Shown piece by piece: positions 30,549 through 40,946 of a stretch of DNA of 64,000 nt. The DNA is taken from positions 24,855-88,854 of the forward strand of contig NZ_LJJE01000027.1 in the NCBI RefSeq assembly GCF_001854765.1. Direction: 5' to 3'. Source of the DNA: Vibrio sonorensis (GTDB lineage Bacteria > Pseudomonadota > Gammaproteobacteria > Enterobacterales > Vibrionaceae). The translations under genes were made by a program, and so were the position numbers. Below the pieces are notes generated by a model. That model was not told the DNA's origin, did not search any database, and was given only the letters and a program-made list of their open reading frames with translations. Within the stretch, counting starts at the first letter, position 1. Each line of letters begins with the position of its first letter.

Positions 30549-30605
30549 TAGCCCCATCTCTAAGGTGGGGCTAAGATTTATTAGAAACCTACTAAAAATA
30601 GTAGG
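30549..30605 (+). repeat. Two inverted repeats between permease and usp genes
   Basis: TAGCCCCA-N9-TGGGGCTA (30549-30573) and CCTACT-AAAAAT-AGTAGG (30588-30605). Neither has a good T-run, so they look more like processing or stability elements than terminators. The usp gene may be cotranscribed or have its own promoter. Confidence 0.5.
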
Positions 30606-30647
30606 CAGCGCAACGGACGCATCTTTTCATTAAAAGAGAATATAAAA

Positions 30648-31085
30648 ATGTATAAGCAGATCCTTGTTCCAGTTGATCTAAACGAAAAAGGCTTTTCTCA
30701 TAAAGCAGTTGAGCTTGCCGTTTGGCACGCTAAACACTCAAATGCAGAAGTACACCTACTCAATGTATTGCCCGGTATCCATATGTCCATGGTTGCTACT
30801 TACTTTCCAAAAGATGCGGCAAACAAAATGAAGCAAGATGTCGCTTCTCAATTAAAGCAGTTTGCGAATGAGCATATTAGTGAAGATGTTGTCTACAAAG
30901 TCCACGTTGCAGAAGGAAAACCATATGCGACGATTCTAGACTTTGCCGACAAGCTCGGCGCCGACTTGATCATTATGCCAAGCCACAAGCGTTCAAAAAT
31001 CGACAAAGTGGTACTAGGTTCAGTAGCGAGTAAAGTTGTACAGAACTCGCCCGTCAACGTAATGGTTGTTAAGCCGCAAGGTTAA
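30648..31085 (+). CDS. Universal stress protein (UspA family)
   Basis: 145-aa cytosolic UspA-fold protein: YKQILVPVDLNEKG at the N-terminus, LIIMPSHKRSKIDKVVLGS and ASKVVQNSPVNVMVVK at the C-terminus, the nucleotide-binding region. It closes the TAXI transporter cluster. Usp proteins in TRAP operons (for example TeaD of the Halomonas ectoine transporter) can regulate transport in response to ATP; a similar role here is inference. Confidence 0.92.
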   Translation: MYKQILVPVDLNEKGFSHKAVELAVWHAKHSNAEVHLLNVLPGIHMSMVATYFPKDAANKMKQDVASQLKQFANEHISEDVVYKVHVAEGKPYATILDFADKLGADLIIMPSHKRSKIDKVVLGSVASKVVQNSPVNVMVVKPQG

Positions 31086-31102
31086 CGACTTTGCTTTGGG
31101 AT

Positions 31103-31130
31103 AAAGCACCGCTTCGCCGGTGCTTTTTTT
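31103..31130 (+). terminator. Intrinsic terminator after usp
   Basis: AAAGCACCG-CTTCGC-CGGTGCTTT followed by T-run to 31130. Confidence 0.9.
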
Positions 31131-31229
31131 ATAGGTACTACCTATTGATTAAATCTGCAATACCCATTTTATTTACGCTTAAATAATCTTAATACTGTCT
31201 CTATACCAAGTGACTAAAGAGACTGTGTT

Positions 31230-31603
31230 ATGAAAAAGACCCTAAGCTTTGCTGCTATTCATTTTACCATGCATTCAGCGTGGCTTTTTTATTAACCGGC
31301 GACGTTTTGATTGGTAGCTTGATTGCCATGACAGAACCAATGGTCAATACCGTGGCCTTTTATGTACATGAGAAAGTTTGGGCTAATCACCCACGGCTGC
31401 GGGTGTTGGGGAAAAGTGCAAAAGTAAAGACCACCAGCTTCGCCGTTGTCCATTTTAGTGTTGCGTTTAGCGTCGCTTACCTTTTATCGGGAAGCATTTT
31501 TATCGGTGGGCTTGTTGCTGCCATAGAGCCTAGTATTAATACCTTAGCGTACTACTTTCACGAGTTGAGTTGGCAAAAAAAGCATGCCGTTCAACCCGTT
31601 TAA
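31230..31603 (+). CDS. DUF2061 membrane protein with internal duplication (frameshifted in this sequence)
   Basis: As given, ATG 31230 reads MKKTLSFAAIHFTMHS and stops; the rest is open from 31280. Restoring one T near 31270 (ACCATGCA to ACCATTGCA) joins both parts into a 124-aa protein. It contains two copies of the same unit: SFAAIHFTIAFSVAFLLTG..GSLIAMTEPMVNTVAFYVHE and SFAVVHFSVAFSVAYLLSG..GGLVAAIEPSINTLAYYFHE, each one DUF2061 repeat with two membrane segments. Function unknown. Its stop overlaps the stop of the opposite-strand gene. Confidence 0.8.
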
Positions 31604-32399
31604 ATAGGGTAATGAGAAACACAATTCCCTTCTGTTAAAGCGACATTAAACTTCTGCGCTTGACCATCTAGACTCACTTCCAATGGATAGAGCTTACTTG
31701 GTTCAGGGTCGTTGAGATCGTAGTAGATCGGAGCTTCAACTTGAAAAAGCGCACTGACTTCGTTGCTGCGAACATCAATGGAAGATGATAAGTCATACCA
31801 TTAAATTTGACCATTGCAGACACTAAGCCCGCCGCATAAGTTTGATAGTGGATATCCACTAAAAACTCACACCCACCACCGTGGTGCCAGATTTGCTCTG
31901 TTGTGATGTGTTCGAGTCTTACATGGCGAATAAACTGTAAGTAAGGTTCTTTCCAAATACCAATTCGCTTATCCGTTAGTGTGTAATCACTTTCACCTAA
32001 ATGGCATATTTGTTTAGGCTCATCAGAAATTAGTAAATCTTCCTCTTCCTCCAAAAACAAAATTTCAAAACGATTTCGACCTAGCTGTAGGTATGGACGT
32101 ATATCTTTTCTATACTCACTCTGACTGGCATCACAATCAAACACTGCCACTCCATTTACTCGAACTTCCGCGTGATAATCAATACCACCAATCACCAAAT
32201 CTACGGCGGGAAAGTTCAACATCGCTTGATCCACTTCGATGTCGTGCATGAGATGCCACTCTTGTTCGGCAATGCATTCCTCAGAAAGCTCGTCAGGTAA
32301 AATCTCGCTTAGAGGAGCGGGAAAAGTTATGTCGTCTTGGGGGATCGAAAGATCCGTGAGGGGAGAAAGTTGCCACTGGCCTGCTAGTGAATAGGTCAT
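31600..32399 (-). CDS. GH2-type sugar-binding (jelly-roll) domain protein without catalytic domain (frameshifted in this sequence)
   Basis: The N-terminal 200 residues start LAGQWQLSPLTDLSIP and include VDLVIGGIDYHAEVRVNGVAVFDCD and YRKDIRPYL..GRNRFEILFLE, the pattern of the N-terminal galactose-binding-like domain of beta-mannosidase/GH2 enzymes. There is no TIM barrel. As given the frame ends at 31674. Restoring one base near 31797 (GGTATG to GGTTATG) continues as N-G-Y-D-L-S-S-S to a stop at 31600, 266 aa, in better-looking sequence (APIYYDLNDPEPSKLYPLEV). No signal peptide. Function unknown. Confidence 0.75.
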
Positions 32400-32460
32400 A
32401 CAAAAATTGAGCTAGATCAAAGTTGACCCATTATAGTGAAACTGATACCAATTGAATAGA

Positions 32461-32486
32461 AAAATACCAGCACGGTAGCTGGTATT
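32461..32486 (-). terminator. Intrinsic terminator after rraB
   Basis: Minus-strand ATACCAGC-TACCGT-GCTGGTAT followed by TTTT, 19 bases beyond the rraB stop. Confidence 0.8.
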
Positions 32487-32504
32487 ATTTTGAATTATAG
32501 CGAT

Positions 32505-32915
32505 TTATTCTTCGTCATCTTCTTCTGGATAGAGGGCATCTTCACCTTCGTAGTAGGTACCCCAACCGTCATAAATGATGTCGTACTTTTCTGCGAGGTG
32601 AACCAGCTTCTCAACTTGCTCATCGATGACTTCTGGATTTAAAGCAGATTGCATCGTAGCATCACAGCACAGTAGCTTGTTGCCGTCTTCATCTTCTGTC
32701 TCTTCTGCTTCTAAAACCTCGAAGCCCATTTTGAATGCTTCTACGACCGCTTTTTCCAGTGTTGCAAAGTCTTCAGCAAAAAGGTGGTGCTCGATTTCAT
32801 ACAAAGCATCTGGATCACTGCCATCTTCAAGCAGAGCCTGAACAATATCTCGTGTGTCTTCTTTTTGAATTTCAATTAGTTCTTCTACAGAAAGATAATC
32901 ATCTTCATGAGACAT
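32505..32915 (-). CDS. rraB: Regulator of ribonuclease E activity B
   Basis: 136-aa, very acidic protein that binds RNase E and restrains mRNA decay. Diagnostic segments are [26 protein letters not shown] compressed in the first third, [16 protein letters not shown] in the middle, and [12 protein letters not shown] before an acidic tail, all as in E. coli RraB (YjgD). Confidence 0.94.
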   Translation of the reverse strand: MSHEDDYLSVEELIEIQKEDTRDIVQALLEDGSDPDALYEIEHHLFAEDFATLEKAVVEAFKMGFEVLEAEETEDEDGNKLLCCDATMQSALNPEVIDEQVEKLVHLAEKYDIIYDGWGTYYEGEDALYPEEDDEE

Positions 32916-33478
32916 AGTTGGCGCTCCAAATTTGAAAAGTTTGATCTATGGTTGTCGCGACGAAATATGGCATGGATCGTTAAAAATTGCTACTAGCAAA
33001 GTCGATCAAATCCATGCTTTCTACTTCTAAATGACACTAGGTCGATCCGATCGCGATCACAGCGCTAGAAACTTAACATTTTATTTTCATTTTCCATATT
33101 CAGAGTTTTATTTTCCCACCCCACAATACTCAAATTCATTATAAGGTGCGTTTTTATGGTGGTTGAGTGCATAGAGCATTCTCGCTCTGTCTTGAATAAT
33201 AATGGTGAAGAAACAAGCAAAGCGACTAATTTGTGCATGTCTATTCGACTTTTACCACTTTGTTTGCACTAATTTGGCCACTGTATCAGGCATAGATGCT
33301 CACTCAAGCAAATTGACTAACACTGACCCGTATCGAAACATTAATCCAAAAAAACTAGTTTTTAAGCCTATTAGGCTATCAAACCCTTCATCAACAGGCT
33401 TTATATCCAATGCGGTAACTTGAAACTTGTTTACAAGCTTGCCATAAATAGGGGCTGGAATAAGAGTAAGGACACACT
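32916..33478. other. Intergenic region between rraB and arcA
   Basis: 563 bases without a supported gene. An open frame at 33202-33423 (73 codons) has no ribosome site or recognisable composition. TTGAATAATAATGG at about 33192-33205 has one good ARG box half (TGAAT plus A/T centre). The region must hold both the rraB and arcA promoters. Confidence 0.4.
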
Positions 33479-34702
33479 ATGAGTAAGCTGTACGTAGGAT
33501 CAGAAGTCGGCCAACTAAGGCGAGTATTGTTAAATCGCCCAGAAAGAGCATTGACTCACCTAACACCATCAAACTGCCATGAGTTGCTGTTTGACGATGT
33601 ATTAGCGGTAGAAGCCGCGGGTGAAGAACATGATAAATTTGCCACTACGTTGCGTGAACAAGGCGTGGAAGTGTTACTTTTACACGATATGCTGGTAGAA
33701 ACGTTAGCAATAGCAGAAGCCAAGCAGTGGTTGTTAGAAACACAAATTTCTGATTTTCGCTACGGCCCAACATTCGCCAATGACCTGCGCTGCTATTTAG
33801 CGGATATGGACAATGAACACTTAGCAACCGTGCTTCTCGGCGGCCTTGCCTACTCAGAACTTCCAATCAAGTCGTCATCCATGCTTCCTAGCATGCACCG
33901 ACCACTCGACTTTGTGATTGAACCGCTTCCCAACCACCTATTTACTCGCGATACCTCGTGCTGGGTTTATGGTGGAGTTTCACTTAACCCTATGATGAAG
34001 CCTGCCCGCCAAAGAGAGACCAATCACCTACGTGCGATCTACCGTTGGCACCCAGTCTTCGCCGGCCAAGACTTTATCAAGTACTTTGGTGATGAAGATC
34101 TTCATTACGACAACGCCAACATCGAAGGGGGTGACGTATTAGTGATTGGCAAAGGTTCGGTTCTGGTGGGCATGTCTGAGCGTACCTCACCTCAAGGAGT
34201 AGAGAATCTAGCGGCGAACTTGTTTAAACATGGACAGGCCAAAGAGGTCATAGCCATTAACCTTCCTAAACACAGGTCTTGCATGCATTTAGATACGGTA
34301 ATGACCCATATGGATGTGGACACTTTTTCAGTGTATCCAGAGATCATGCGTAAAGATCTTGAGACTTGGCGTCTTTCGCCACGGAAAGATGGCACCATGC
34401 AAGTTGATCATGTGAAAAGCTATGTTCACGCGATAGAAGAGGCGCTAGGCGTCGACTATTTAAAAATCATCACAACCGGTGGCGACAGCTATGAAGCTGA
34501 ACGTGAACAGTGGAACGATGCCAACAATGTTCTTACCGTAAAACCGGGTGTGGTCATCGGTTACGAACGCAATGTCTACACCAATGAAAAGTACGATAAA
34601 GCGGGCATTGAGGTACTGACAATTCCGGGTAACGAACTTGGTCGTGGTAGAGGTGGTGCTCGCTGTATGAGCTGCCCAATAGAAAGAGACGGGATTGAGT
34701 AA
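33479..34702 (+). CDS. arcA: Arginine deiminase
   Basis: Hydrolyses arginine to citrulline and ammonia, the first step of the arginine deiminase pathway. 407 aa. FTRDTSCW (substrate Asp), [22 protein letters not shown] (catalytic His/Asp region) and the C-terminal [13 protein letters not shown] with nucleophile C396 are present. No arcB or arcC follows; argF elsewhere could process citrulline only under other conditions. Preceded by AAGGA. Confidence 0.96.
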   Translation: MSKLYVGSEVGQLRRVLLNRPERALTHLTPSNCHELLFDDVLAVEAAGEEHDKFATTLREQGVEVLLLHDMLVETLAIAEAKQWLLETQISDFRYGPTFANDLRCYLADMDNEHLATVLLGGLAYSELPIKSSSMLPSMHRPLDFVIEPLPNHLFTRDTSCWVYGGVSLNPMMKPARQRETNHLRAIYRWHPVFAGQDFIKYFGDEDLHYDNANIEGGDVLVIGKGSVLVGMSERTSPQGVENLAANLFKHGQAKEVIAINLPKHRSCMHLDTVMTHMDVDTFSVYPEIMRKDLETWRLSPRKDGTMQVDHVKSYVHAIEEALGVDYLKIITTGGDSYEAEREQWNDANNVLTVKPGVVIGYERNVYTNEKYDKAGIEVLTIPGNELGRGRGGARCMSCPIERDGIE

Positions 34703-34721
34703 GTATCTCGTTCCCCTAAGC

Positions 34722-34749
34722 AAAAAGCAGCGCCTTAGCGCTGCTTTTT
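34722..34749. terminator. Bidirectional terminator between arcA and tldD
   Basis: AAAAAGCAGCGC-CTTA-GCGCTGCTTTTT, symmetric with T-runs on both strands, between the convergent genes arcA and tldD. Confidence 0.88.
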
Positions 34750-34766
34750 CGTTGCAGTAGAGTTTA

Positions 34767-36212
34767 CTACTCTGTACCACCAACGGTTAGTGAGTCAAGT
34801 TTGAGGCTGGGCTGACCAACGCCTACTGGCACGCTTTGCCCTGCTTTACCACAAACACCTACGCCTTTATCTATTGCAAGATCGTTACCTACCATAGACA
34901 CTTGCTGCATTGCCTCAATACCTGAGCCGATCAACGTCGCCCCTTTTACTGGACGTGTGATTTTTCCGTCTTCAATTAAGTAGGCTTCTGAAGCAGAGAA
35001 AACAAATTTTCCTGAGGTAATATCAACTTGACCACCACCAAAGTTAGGGGCATAAAGCCCTTTCTTGACGGTAGAGATAATTTCTTCTTGAGTGTGCTCA
35101 CCTGGTAGCATGTAAGTATTAGTCATACGAGGCATTGGCAGGTGTGCATAAGACTCTCGACGGCCATTACCCGTAGGATTAACACCCATTAGGCGAGCAT
35201 TCAACTTATCCTGCATATAGCCTTTCAACACACCATTCTCTATCAGTGTATTGTACTGACCAGCTACACCTTCATCATCAATATTTAACGAACCTCGCAG
35301 GTCTTTAAGTGTGCCGTCATCGACAATGGTGCACACATCCGAGGTCACTTTCTCACCAACTTTACCACTGAATACCGATGATTCTTTGCGGTTAAAGTCA
35401 CCTTCTAAACCGTGACCAACGGCTTCGTGAAGAAGCACACCCGGCCATCCAGCCCCCAGAACTACCGGCATAGCCCCTGCAGGTGCGGCATCCGCTTCTA
35501 AGTTCACCAAAGCCATGCGGATCGCTTCATCAGCAAATTGGTAAGCGACTTGTGTGCCATCGCTGTCAGATAGGAAATAGTCATAAGAAAAACGACCTCC
35601 ACCACCAGAGCTACCGCGCTCTCGTCTGTCACCACGCTGAGCCAAGACACTAATAGACAACCTAACTAGGGGACGAATATCTCCAGCATAGGTACCATCG
35701 CTCGCCGCAACTAACATCTGTTCGTGAACGCCACTCAAACTAATGGAAACTTCTTTAATCAAAGGCTCTTTAGTACGAATATAAGCGTCTAGAGCTTGAA
35801 GGAGCTCCGTTTTTTGCTTCTTTTCCCAACTTTCAAGGGGGTTGACTGCCGCATATTGAACTTGGTTATCACTGCGTTTAAACGCTTGAACTTTACCATT
35901 TGCACCTTGCTGTGCAATGCCACGGGCCGCTATCGCACTCTGCTTCAAGCCATCAAGTTGGATCTGATCAGAATATGCAAAGCCTGTTTTTTCACCGCTT
36001 ACGGCTCGAACACCTACACCACAATCGATATTGAATGAGCCGTCTTTAATAATGCTGTCTTCAAGCACCAGTGATTCATGCCAGCTAGATTGAAAGTAGA
36101 TATCTGCATAATCAATCTGACGAGTGGCAATGCTCTCAAGCGTTTGAGCGATATCTTGCTCGGTCAATCCCGACGGAGTTAATAGCGCTTGTTCAACTTG
36201 GTTAATGGTCAT
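34767..36212 (-). CDS. tldD: Metalloprotease TldD
   Basis: Zinc protease subunit acting with TldE (PmbA) on unfolded peptides; involved in microcin maturation and CcdA turnover in E. coli. 481 aa. HEAVGH zinc motif with H262, E263 and H267, followed by GLEGDFNRK. The C-terminal [27 protein letters not shown] region is typical. Last gene of the mre-rng-yhdP block. Confidence 0.97.
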   Translation of the reverse strand: MTINQVEQALLTPSGLTEQDIAQTLESIATRQIDYADIYFQSSWHESLVLEDSIIKDGSFNIDCGVGVRAVSGEKTGFAYSDQIQLDGLKQSAIAARGIAQQGANGKVQAFKRSDNQVQYAAVNPLESWEKKQKTELLQALDAYIRTKEPLIKEVSISLSGVHEQMLVAASDGTYAGDIRPLVRLSISVLAQRGDRRERGSSGGGGRFSYDYFLSDSDGTQVAYQFADEAIRMALVNLEADAAPAGAMPVVLGAGWPGVLLHEAVGHGLEGDFNRKESSVFSGKVGEKVTSDVCTIVDDGTLKDLRGSLNIDDEGVAGQYNTLIENGVLKGYMQDKLNARLMGVNPTGNGRRESYAHLPMPRMTNTYMLPGEHTQEEIISTVKKGLYAPNFGGGQVDITSGKFVFSASEAYLIEDGKITRPVKGATLIGSGIEAMQQVSMVGNDLAIDKGVGVCGKAGQSVPVGVGQPSLKLDSLTVGGTE

Positions 36213-36214
36213 AG

Positions 36215-37039
36215 TTAGCTCTTGTTTATTAATTGTGCTGTAAAGCGATTATGGTTTAAGACTGGCATGCTCTGCCTTACCTTATCCACTTGTTTTAAAT
36301 CTATATCTGCGAGAAGTAAACCTTTCTCTTGGTCAAGAGAGGCGACTACCTCACCCCATGGGTCTATCACCATAGAATGTCCCCAAGTTTCTCTGCCACA
36401 AGGGTGTTTACCTGTTTGATTGGCCGCAACCACCCAACTTTGAGTTTCGATTGCTCTTGCGCGCAGTAGTGGCAGCCAATGTGCCTTACCAGTAACAGCG
36501 GTAAACGCGGCTGGTACTAAAATGACATTGGCTCCTAACCTTACTAGTTCACTGTATAAGGCTGGAAAGCGAAGATCATAGCATATTGTTAGCCCCAGTC
36601 GGCAGTCAGGTCCTTGTGAGACCACAACTTCGTTTCCCGCGACAAAGGTTTCAGACTCCCGATAATGTCGATGCCCATCCGAAACATCAACGTCAAACAT
36701 ATGCAGTTTGTCATAGATGGCTAAAGTCTTTCCAGTATCATCAAACACAATCGAACTGGTACTGACTTTATCCTCGCGTTTAATTGGCATACTTCCAACC
36801 ACTAAATACACCTGATGCTGCTGAGCCAATAAACTCAATCTCGTTTGCAAAATACCTTGTTCGAATACTTCCGCATGACGGTAATAATCCGCTTTACTGC
36901 CAAACACCAATGCATTTTCCGGAATGAGGACAAGATCTGCATTCTGCTCTGCTGCGAGCGAGAGCTGTTGGCTGATGTAATCGAGGTTCTCTACGGGGTC
37001 CGCCCCCGAGGTCATTTGAATAATGGCTATCCTTTCCAT
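36215..37039 (-). CDS. Carbon-nitrogen hydrolase family protein (nitrilase-like amidase)
   Basis: 274 aa with the complete nitrilase catalytic triad: E41 in IPENALV, K111 in YDKLHMFDV and C153 in TICYDLRFP. Closest in type to the Nit1/Nit2-like amidases; deaminated-glutathione amidase is a possible activity. It lies two bases before tldD, and 22 bases after yhdP, so it belongs to the same transcript. Confidence 0.92.
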   Translation of the reverse strand: MERIAIIQMTSGADPVENLDYISQQLSLAAEQNADLVLIPENALVFGSKADYYRHAEVFEQGILQTRLSLLAQQHQVYLVVGSMPIKREDKVSTSSIVFDDTGKTLAIYDKLHMFDVDVSDGHRHYRESETFVAGNEVVVSQGPDCRLGLTICYDLRFPALYSELVRLGANVILVPAAFTAVTGKAHWLPLLRARAIETQSWVVAANQTGKHPCGRETWGHSMVIDPWGEVVASLDQEKGLLLADIDLKQVDKVRQSMPVLNHNRFTAQLINKS

Positions 37040-37061
37040 ATCTACCCCTTAACTAATCTGA

Positions 37062-40000
37062 CTACTCCAGCGTTTCTTTCATCGATTTAGGTAGAGTAAA
37101 CTCCCCTTTACTCCGAGAAATTTCTCGTACTTCAGGTGCGTCGATTGGCCCTTTTACTTGGTAGTTCACTTGAGTAAATACTTCTACCACCGGAGAAATA
37201 ACCGTAGTGATGGCCAGCACGTAAAGCGCCGTTTGTGGCGTAACGGCAAAGGCACTCAACACCGGAATTCCCGAGGTGATATCTGGAACAAAGTTCACTT
37301 CGGCATCGACATAACGAGTGTTTAAGTTCGCTATTCCTTTAATCGTCATTTCCCCTGCAACCGCATCCATCTTAATGTCGTTAGTAAGGAAAATACCATT
37401 ACGGATCTCTCCGCTACCTGTAATACTGTTAAAGGCCATACCTTTATCAAACACATCCGAGAAATCGAGCTGCATCTTGCGAATGATGGAATCGAGACTA
37501 AACAAGCCCAATAACTTAGCGGCACCACTGACATCAGATACGACACCTTTACCCAACTTAGTGTTCATCGTTCCTTCTAATGTAGACACCTTCATCGCCC
37601 AGGGTGCGCCATGCCAGTCTACTTTACCTTCCATCGCGAAGGGTGCTTGTTGAATACCAGTAGAAACCCCAAATCGCTCCATGATATCGCTGTTGTTTTC
37701 ACCTTGTACTTTGATGTCGAGTTCCGTATGACTCAGATTCTCATCCAATGTCCAAGATCCCTTCATCTCAACTTCACTCGTACCACTGCGAAAACTCAGT
37801 CGCTTCCATTCAAGTTTAGTACCTTGACGTTGCATATCTAAGTTACTTTTACCGACGCGATAACCTTGCAGCCAAAAATCGTCAACCGCCACTGTCATAT
37901 TGGGTACGTATTTGTGAAAAGCGCGATCAAATTCAGAAATTAAGGGTAAATCTTCTTTATCTGGTTCAAATAGAGAGCGGTCTTTGTATTCTTCATCCAG
38001 CGATGGCAGATAGATGTGCAGTTTGTCCAACGACACAGAAAGATCATAAGGCTCAATATAGCTGGCTTCACCGCTTGCTTGATCGCTATCGAGCGTCATG
38101 TACCAACCCAAATTCTTTCGACGAGCATTAAACTTTAAGTCATCCCATTCGATACCGGCTAATGTGGCGGTTTTGACATCCAAATCAACTCTTTGTGCCA
38201 ACGGTATTTCTGGTGTTTTCATTTCTGACAGTTTGGTTTTTGTTTGCGGCTCTGGTTGAGAAAGTACTGAAATCCAACTGTCTAAATCAAACTTATCCGT
38301 GCGAACTTGAACATGATGACCCGCCACTGGACTCATTTTAAAGCTGCCGTTCCCAACCAATAAATAGGTTGCTTTCAATACAGGCACGTCTGGCCGAATA
38401 TCAATTTCAGTTTGGTACTTTAACTTGGGTAATTGTAATCTGGCGGTAATGGACTCTTGATTGCCCGACGCCTGCATTCTTGCTTTACCACTTTCTCCAA
38501 TGGCTTTACCAAGAGGATATGGTAGTGTGCTGGCTATCATTCTCAGGTCGGCGGCCGTATCAATCTGATAAGTAAAACCGACATCATTGAGCTGAATATC
38601 CACTTTCGACGTCCATGGAGCATGTCCTTTAAGATCACCTAGCCAGTGTTCACCGACATACGGATAGAGCGGTTCAATCTCCCAATCACCGAGTACGTCT
38701 ATACCCACATCGTAACCGAGACCTTCACTTTCGCCTGCAAAATCTATCGCCACTAATTGTTCAAGTAGCTGGGCTGACAAGCCCGCCGCTTTTACTACAT
38801 CATTGTCAAACTCGACACGCCCTGACACTTTTTCTAACGTCATTGGGGGGGCGTCTATCTCTACATGATTGTTCTTTAGGTCTGCATAACCCCAAGCTCT
38901 TGCTTCTGTCTCATCAAATGGGATCTTCAACTGAAATTCAGAACTTACTGGCCCGCTAATATCGATTGCCGTCAATGCCGCACCAACCGAATCAACCAGT
39001 GGAGATGCCGTCATATAATCGCGAACCGCTTTACCTTCAGCGGTCGCGCTCGCCTCGATTTCAATATGACCATTTTCAGCCATTTCTGGAATGCGCCCAG
39101 TAATTCGCTTCGCTTTTACGTCTTTTAACGTCGCTTGGCGAGAATCGAGATACATGGCATCGTTCTGAAATAGAAGATCCAACTGTAAATCAGTAATTGG
39201 CGGCCACGCCGTATCAAAACTGAACTTTCCGCCTTTTAACCCAACCCAAGCTTGAAACATTCCATCGTTCTTTCGGTAAGGGAAATCAGCAAGTTCACCA
39301 TACCATAGCAGTTTAGCGGTATTGACTTTTCCCGCTTGAATCGCAGTGGAAAGGTAATCAGTTAAGGTTCGTCCCAACGCAAGTGTTGGTAGGTAACGCC
39401 ATGTCTCCCCGGCATTATACAGGTCTGCTTCTGCGTAAAATGAGAGCAAAGGACTTTGCTCTGCAGGAACATCTAAACGAAAGGCGCCAAGTACTTGAAG
39501 ATCGGGCGTGGCTGCGGTGACTTTATCCGCCCACATCCGCCATCCGGCATCATACTGCTCCCAAATCACATCGACTTCAGCTTGTCGTATGTTGAGTGGT
39601 GCTTGGAAGACCTCACCGTAGGGGAGTACGTCGTCGATCAAGTGAACTTTGGCTCTCGCCTGTTCATAGCTGCCAGAAATCTCTGCCTGCAATTTGTGTA
39701 AACCCGGCAATAACTCCCACTGAGAAATTTTACCATTTTCAATACTGCCAGAGTATTGCAGCGACTCGATCTCTTTCCCCATGCCAATGCGCAAATCTTC
39801 GACCCGCCCAGCAGGCTCTAGCTGATCAAGTAACTCTTGGTCGACTGAATATCAGGAACTAAACGCACTAAAGGCAGAATGGCTTCTAGATCCAGTTGAG
39901 ATACATTGAGTTGCCACCCCTCTTTAAGCCATTCAAAGCCGATATCTAACTCAGGCCAAGGGATGTCATCGGTTCGCAAGTTAATTGAGTGAGCACTGAC

Positions 40001-40936
40001 AACCCACCCCTCTTTTTTGGGATTAAGTTGTAATATCCCAGACTCAAGCAGCAACTCGTGCTCTTCTGATCGTTTCCAAGATAACTCAGATGGCAAGAGT
40101 TCCAAATAGGCGTCGGTAGGCTGGTTGCGAGAAAGGGTTAACCAACCGTTAAAGCTCACTTGGCCTTTCTGAATTCCGGTATCTTGAGCGAGAAAGCTCT
40201 TTACCCAATGGGTAACTTCTACGTTTTCCGCCGATACAAAAATCTCACCACTGATATCTCTCAGCGAACCGTGATCGACAAACTTTGATTTGATCAGTAA
40301 GGAGTTCAATGTCGTTCCCGCAACACTAACCACCCCTTCTGCTTCGTGAAAGCGTTCGTTATTACGCCAGCGAAGTCTCTCTACATCAAGACGTCTAACC
40401 TCTTGGTCAATACCGCGGTAAACAATCTGAGAATCTAACACAGCAAACTCGTCGAGTTGTCTGAGCAAGATTTGGTTGATTTGATCAATAACAGGTTGAT
40501 TGTCGTTTGAAGGCGAAATCGTTTGGCTACTATCGGTATCCTCAGTGGCAAAAAAATCGATATCACTGAGGTCTAGAGCCAGCTTGTGTACAGTAAGGTC
40601 TGCAACGACGGGTTGTCTTTGCAGTATGGACTGAATCAAATCAAATTCAATTTCTACCCTTTCAGCACCGACTGATATTGAACTGTCATCAACCACCTTA
40701 GTTTTGACATCTTGAAGATAAAGGGAAGGGTGTGTGTTGCGCCAAAAGCCGCCAAGTTCACCAAACTCAACCTCAACACCAGCGCTTTTATTGATCCACT
40801 GGTGTATCTCTGGTTGAAAATGGTTGAGATTTGGCAGAGTGACACGCAAGGTAGTCACAGCTATCGCTACCAAAACGAAAGCACTGGCCACCAGCCATAG
40901 CAACCACTTAACAATGTTTTCTAAGTTTGGATTCAC
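37062..40936 (-). CDS. yhdP: YhdP family AsmA-like phospholipid transporter (frameshifted in this sequence)
   Basis: Giant inner-membrane-anchored periplasmic bridge protein thought to move phospholipid to the outer membrane with TamB and YdbH. It starts at GTG 40936 (AGGAA upstream) with one N-terminal membrane helix (about 10-30, WLLWLVASAFVLVAIAV), then repetitive beta-strand sequence. As given it breaks at about 39838: the frame reading LVPDIQSTK stops, whereas one extra base in minus-strand ACCAAGAG continues as ELLDQLEPAGRVEDLRIGMG into the 910-aa second part. Restored length 1291 aa, like E. coli YhdP. Confidence 0.88.
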
Positions 40937-40946
40937 CGGGTTCCTA

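Noticed and set aside
33202..33423. 73-codon ORF between rraB and arcA
   Set aside because: No ribosome site, low-complexity amino-acid pattern, no recognisable domain; it lies in what must be the arcA control region.
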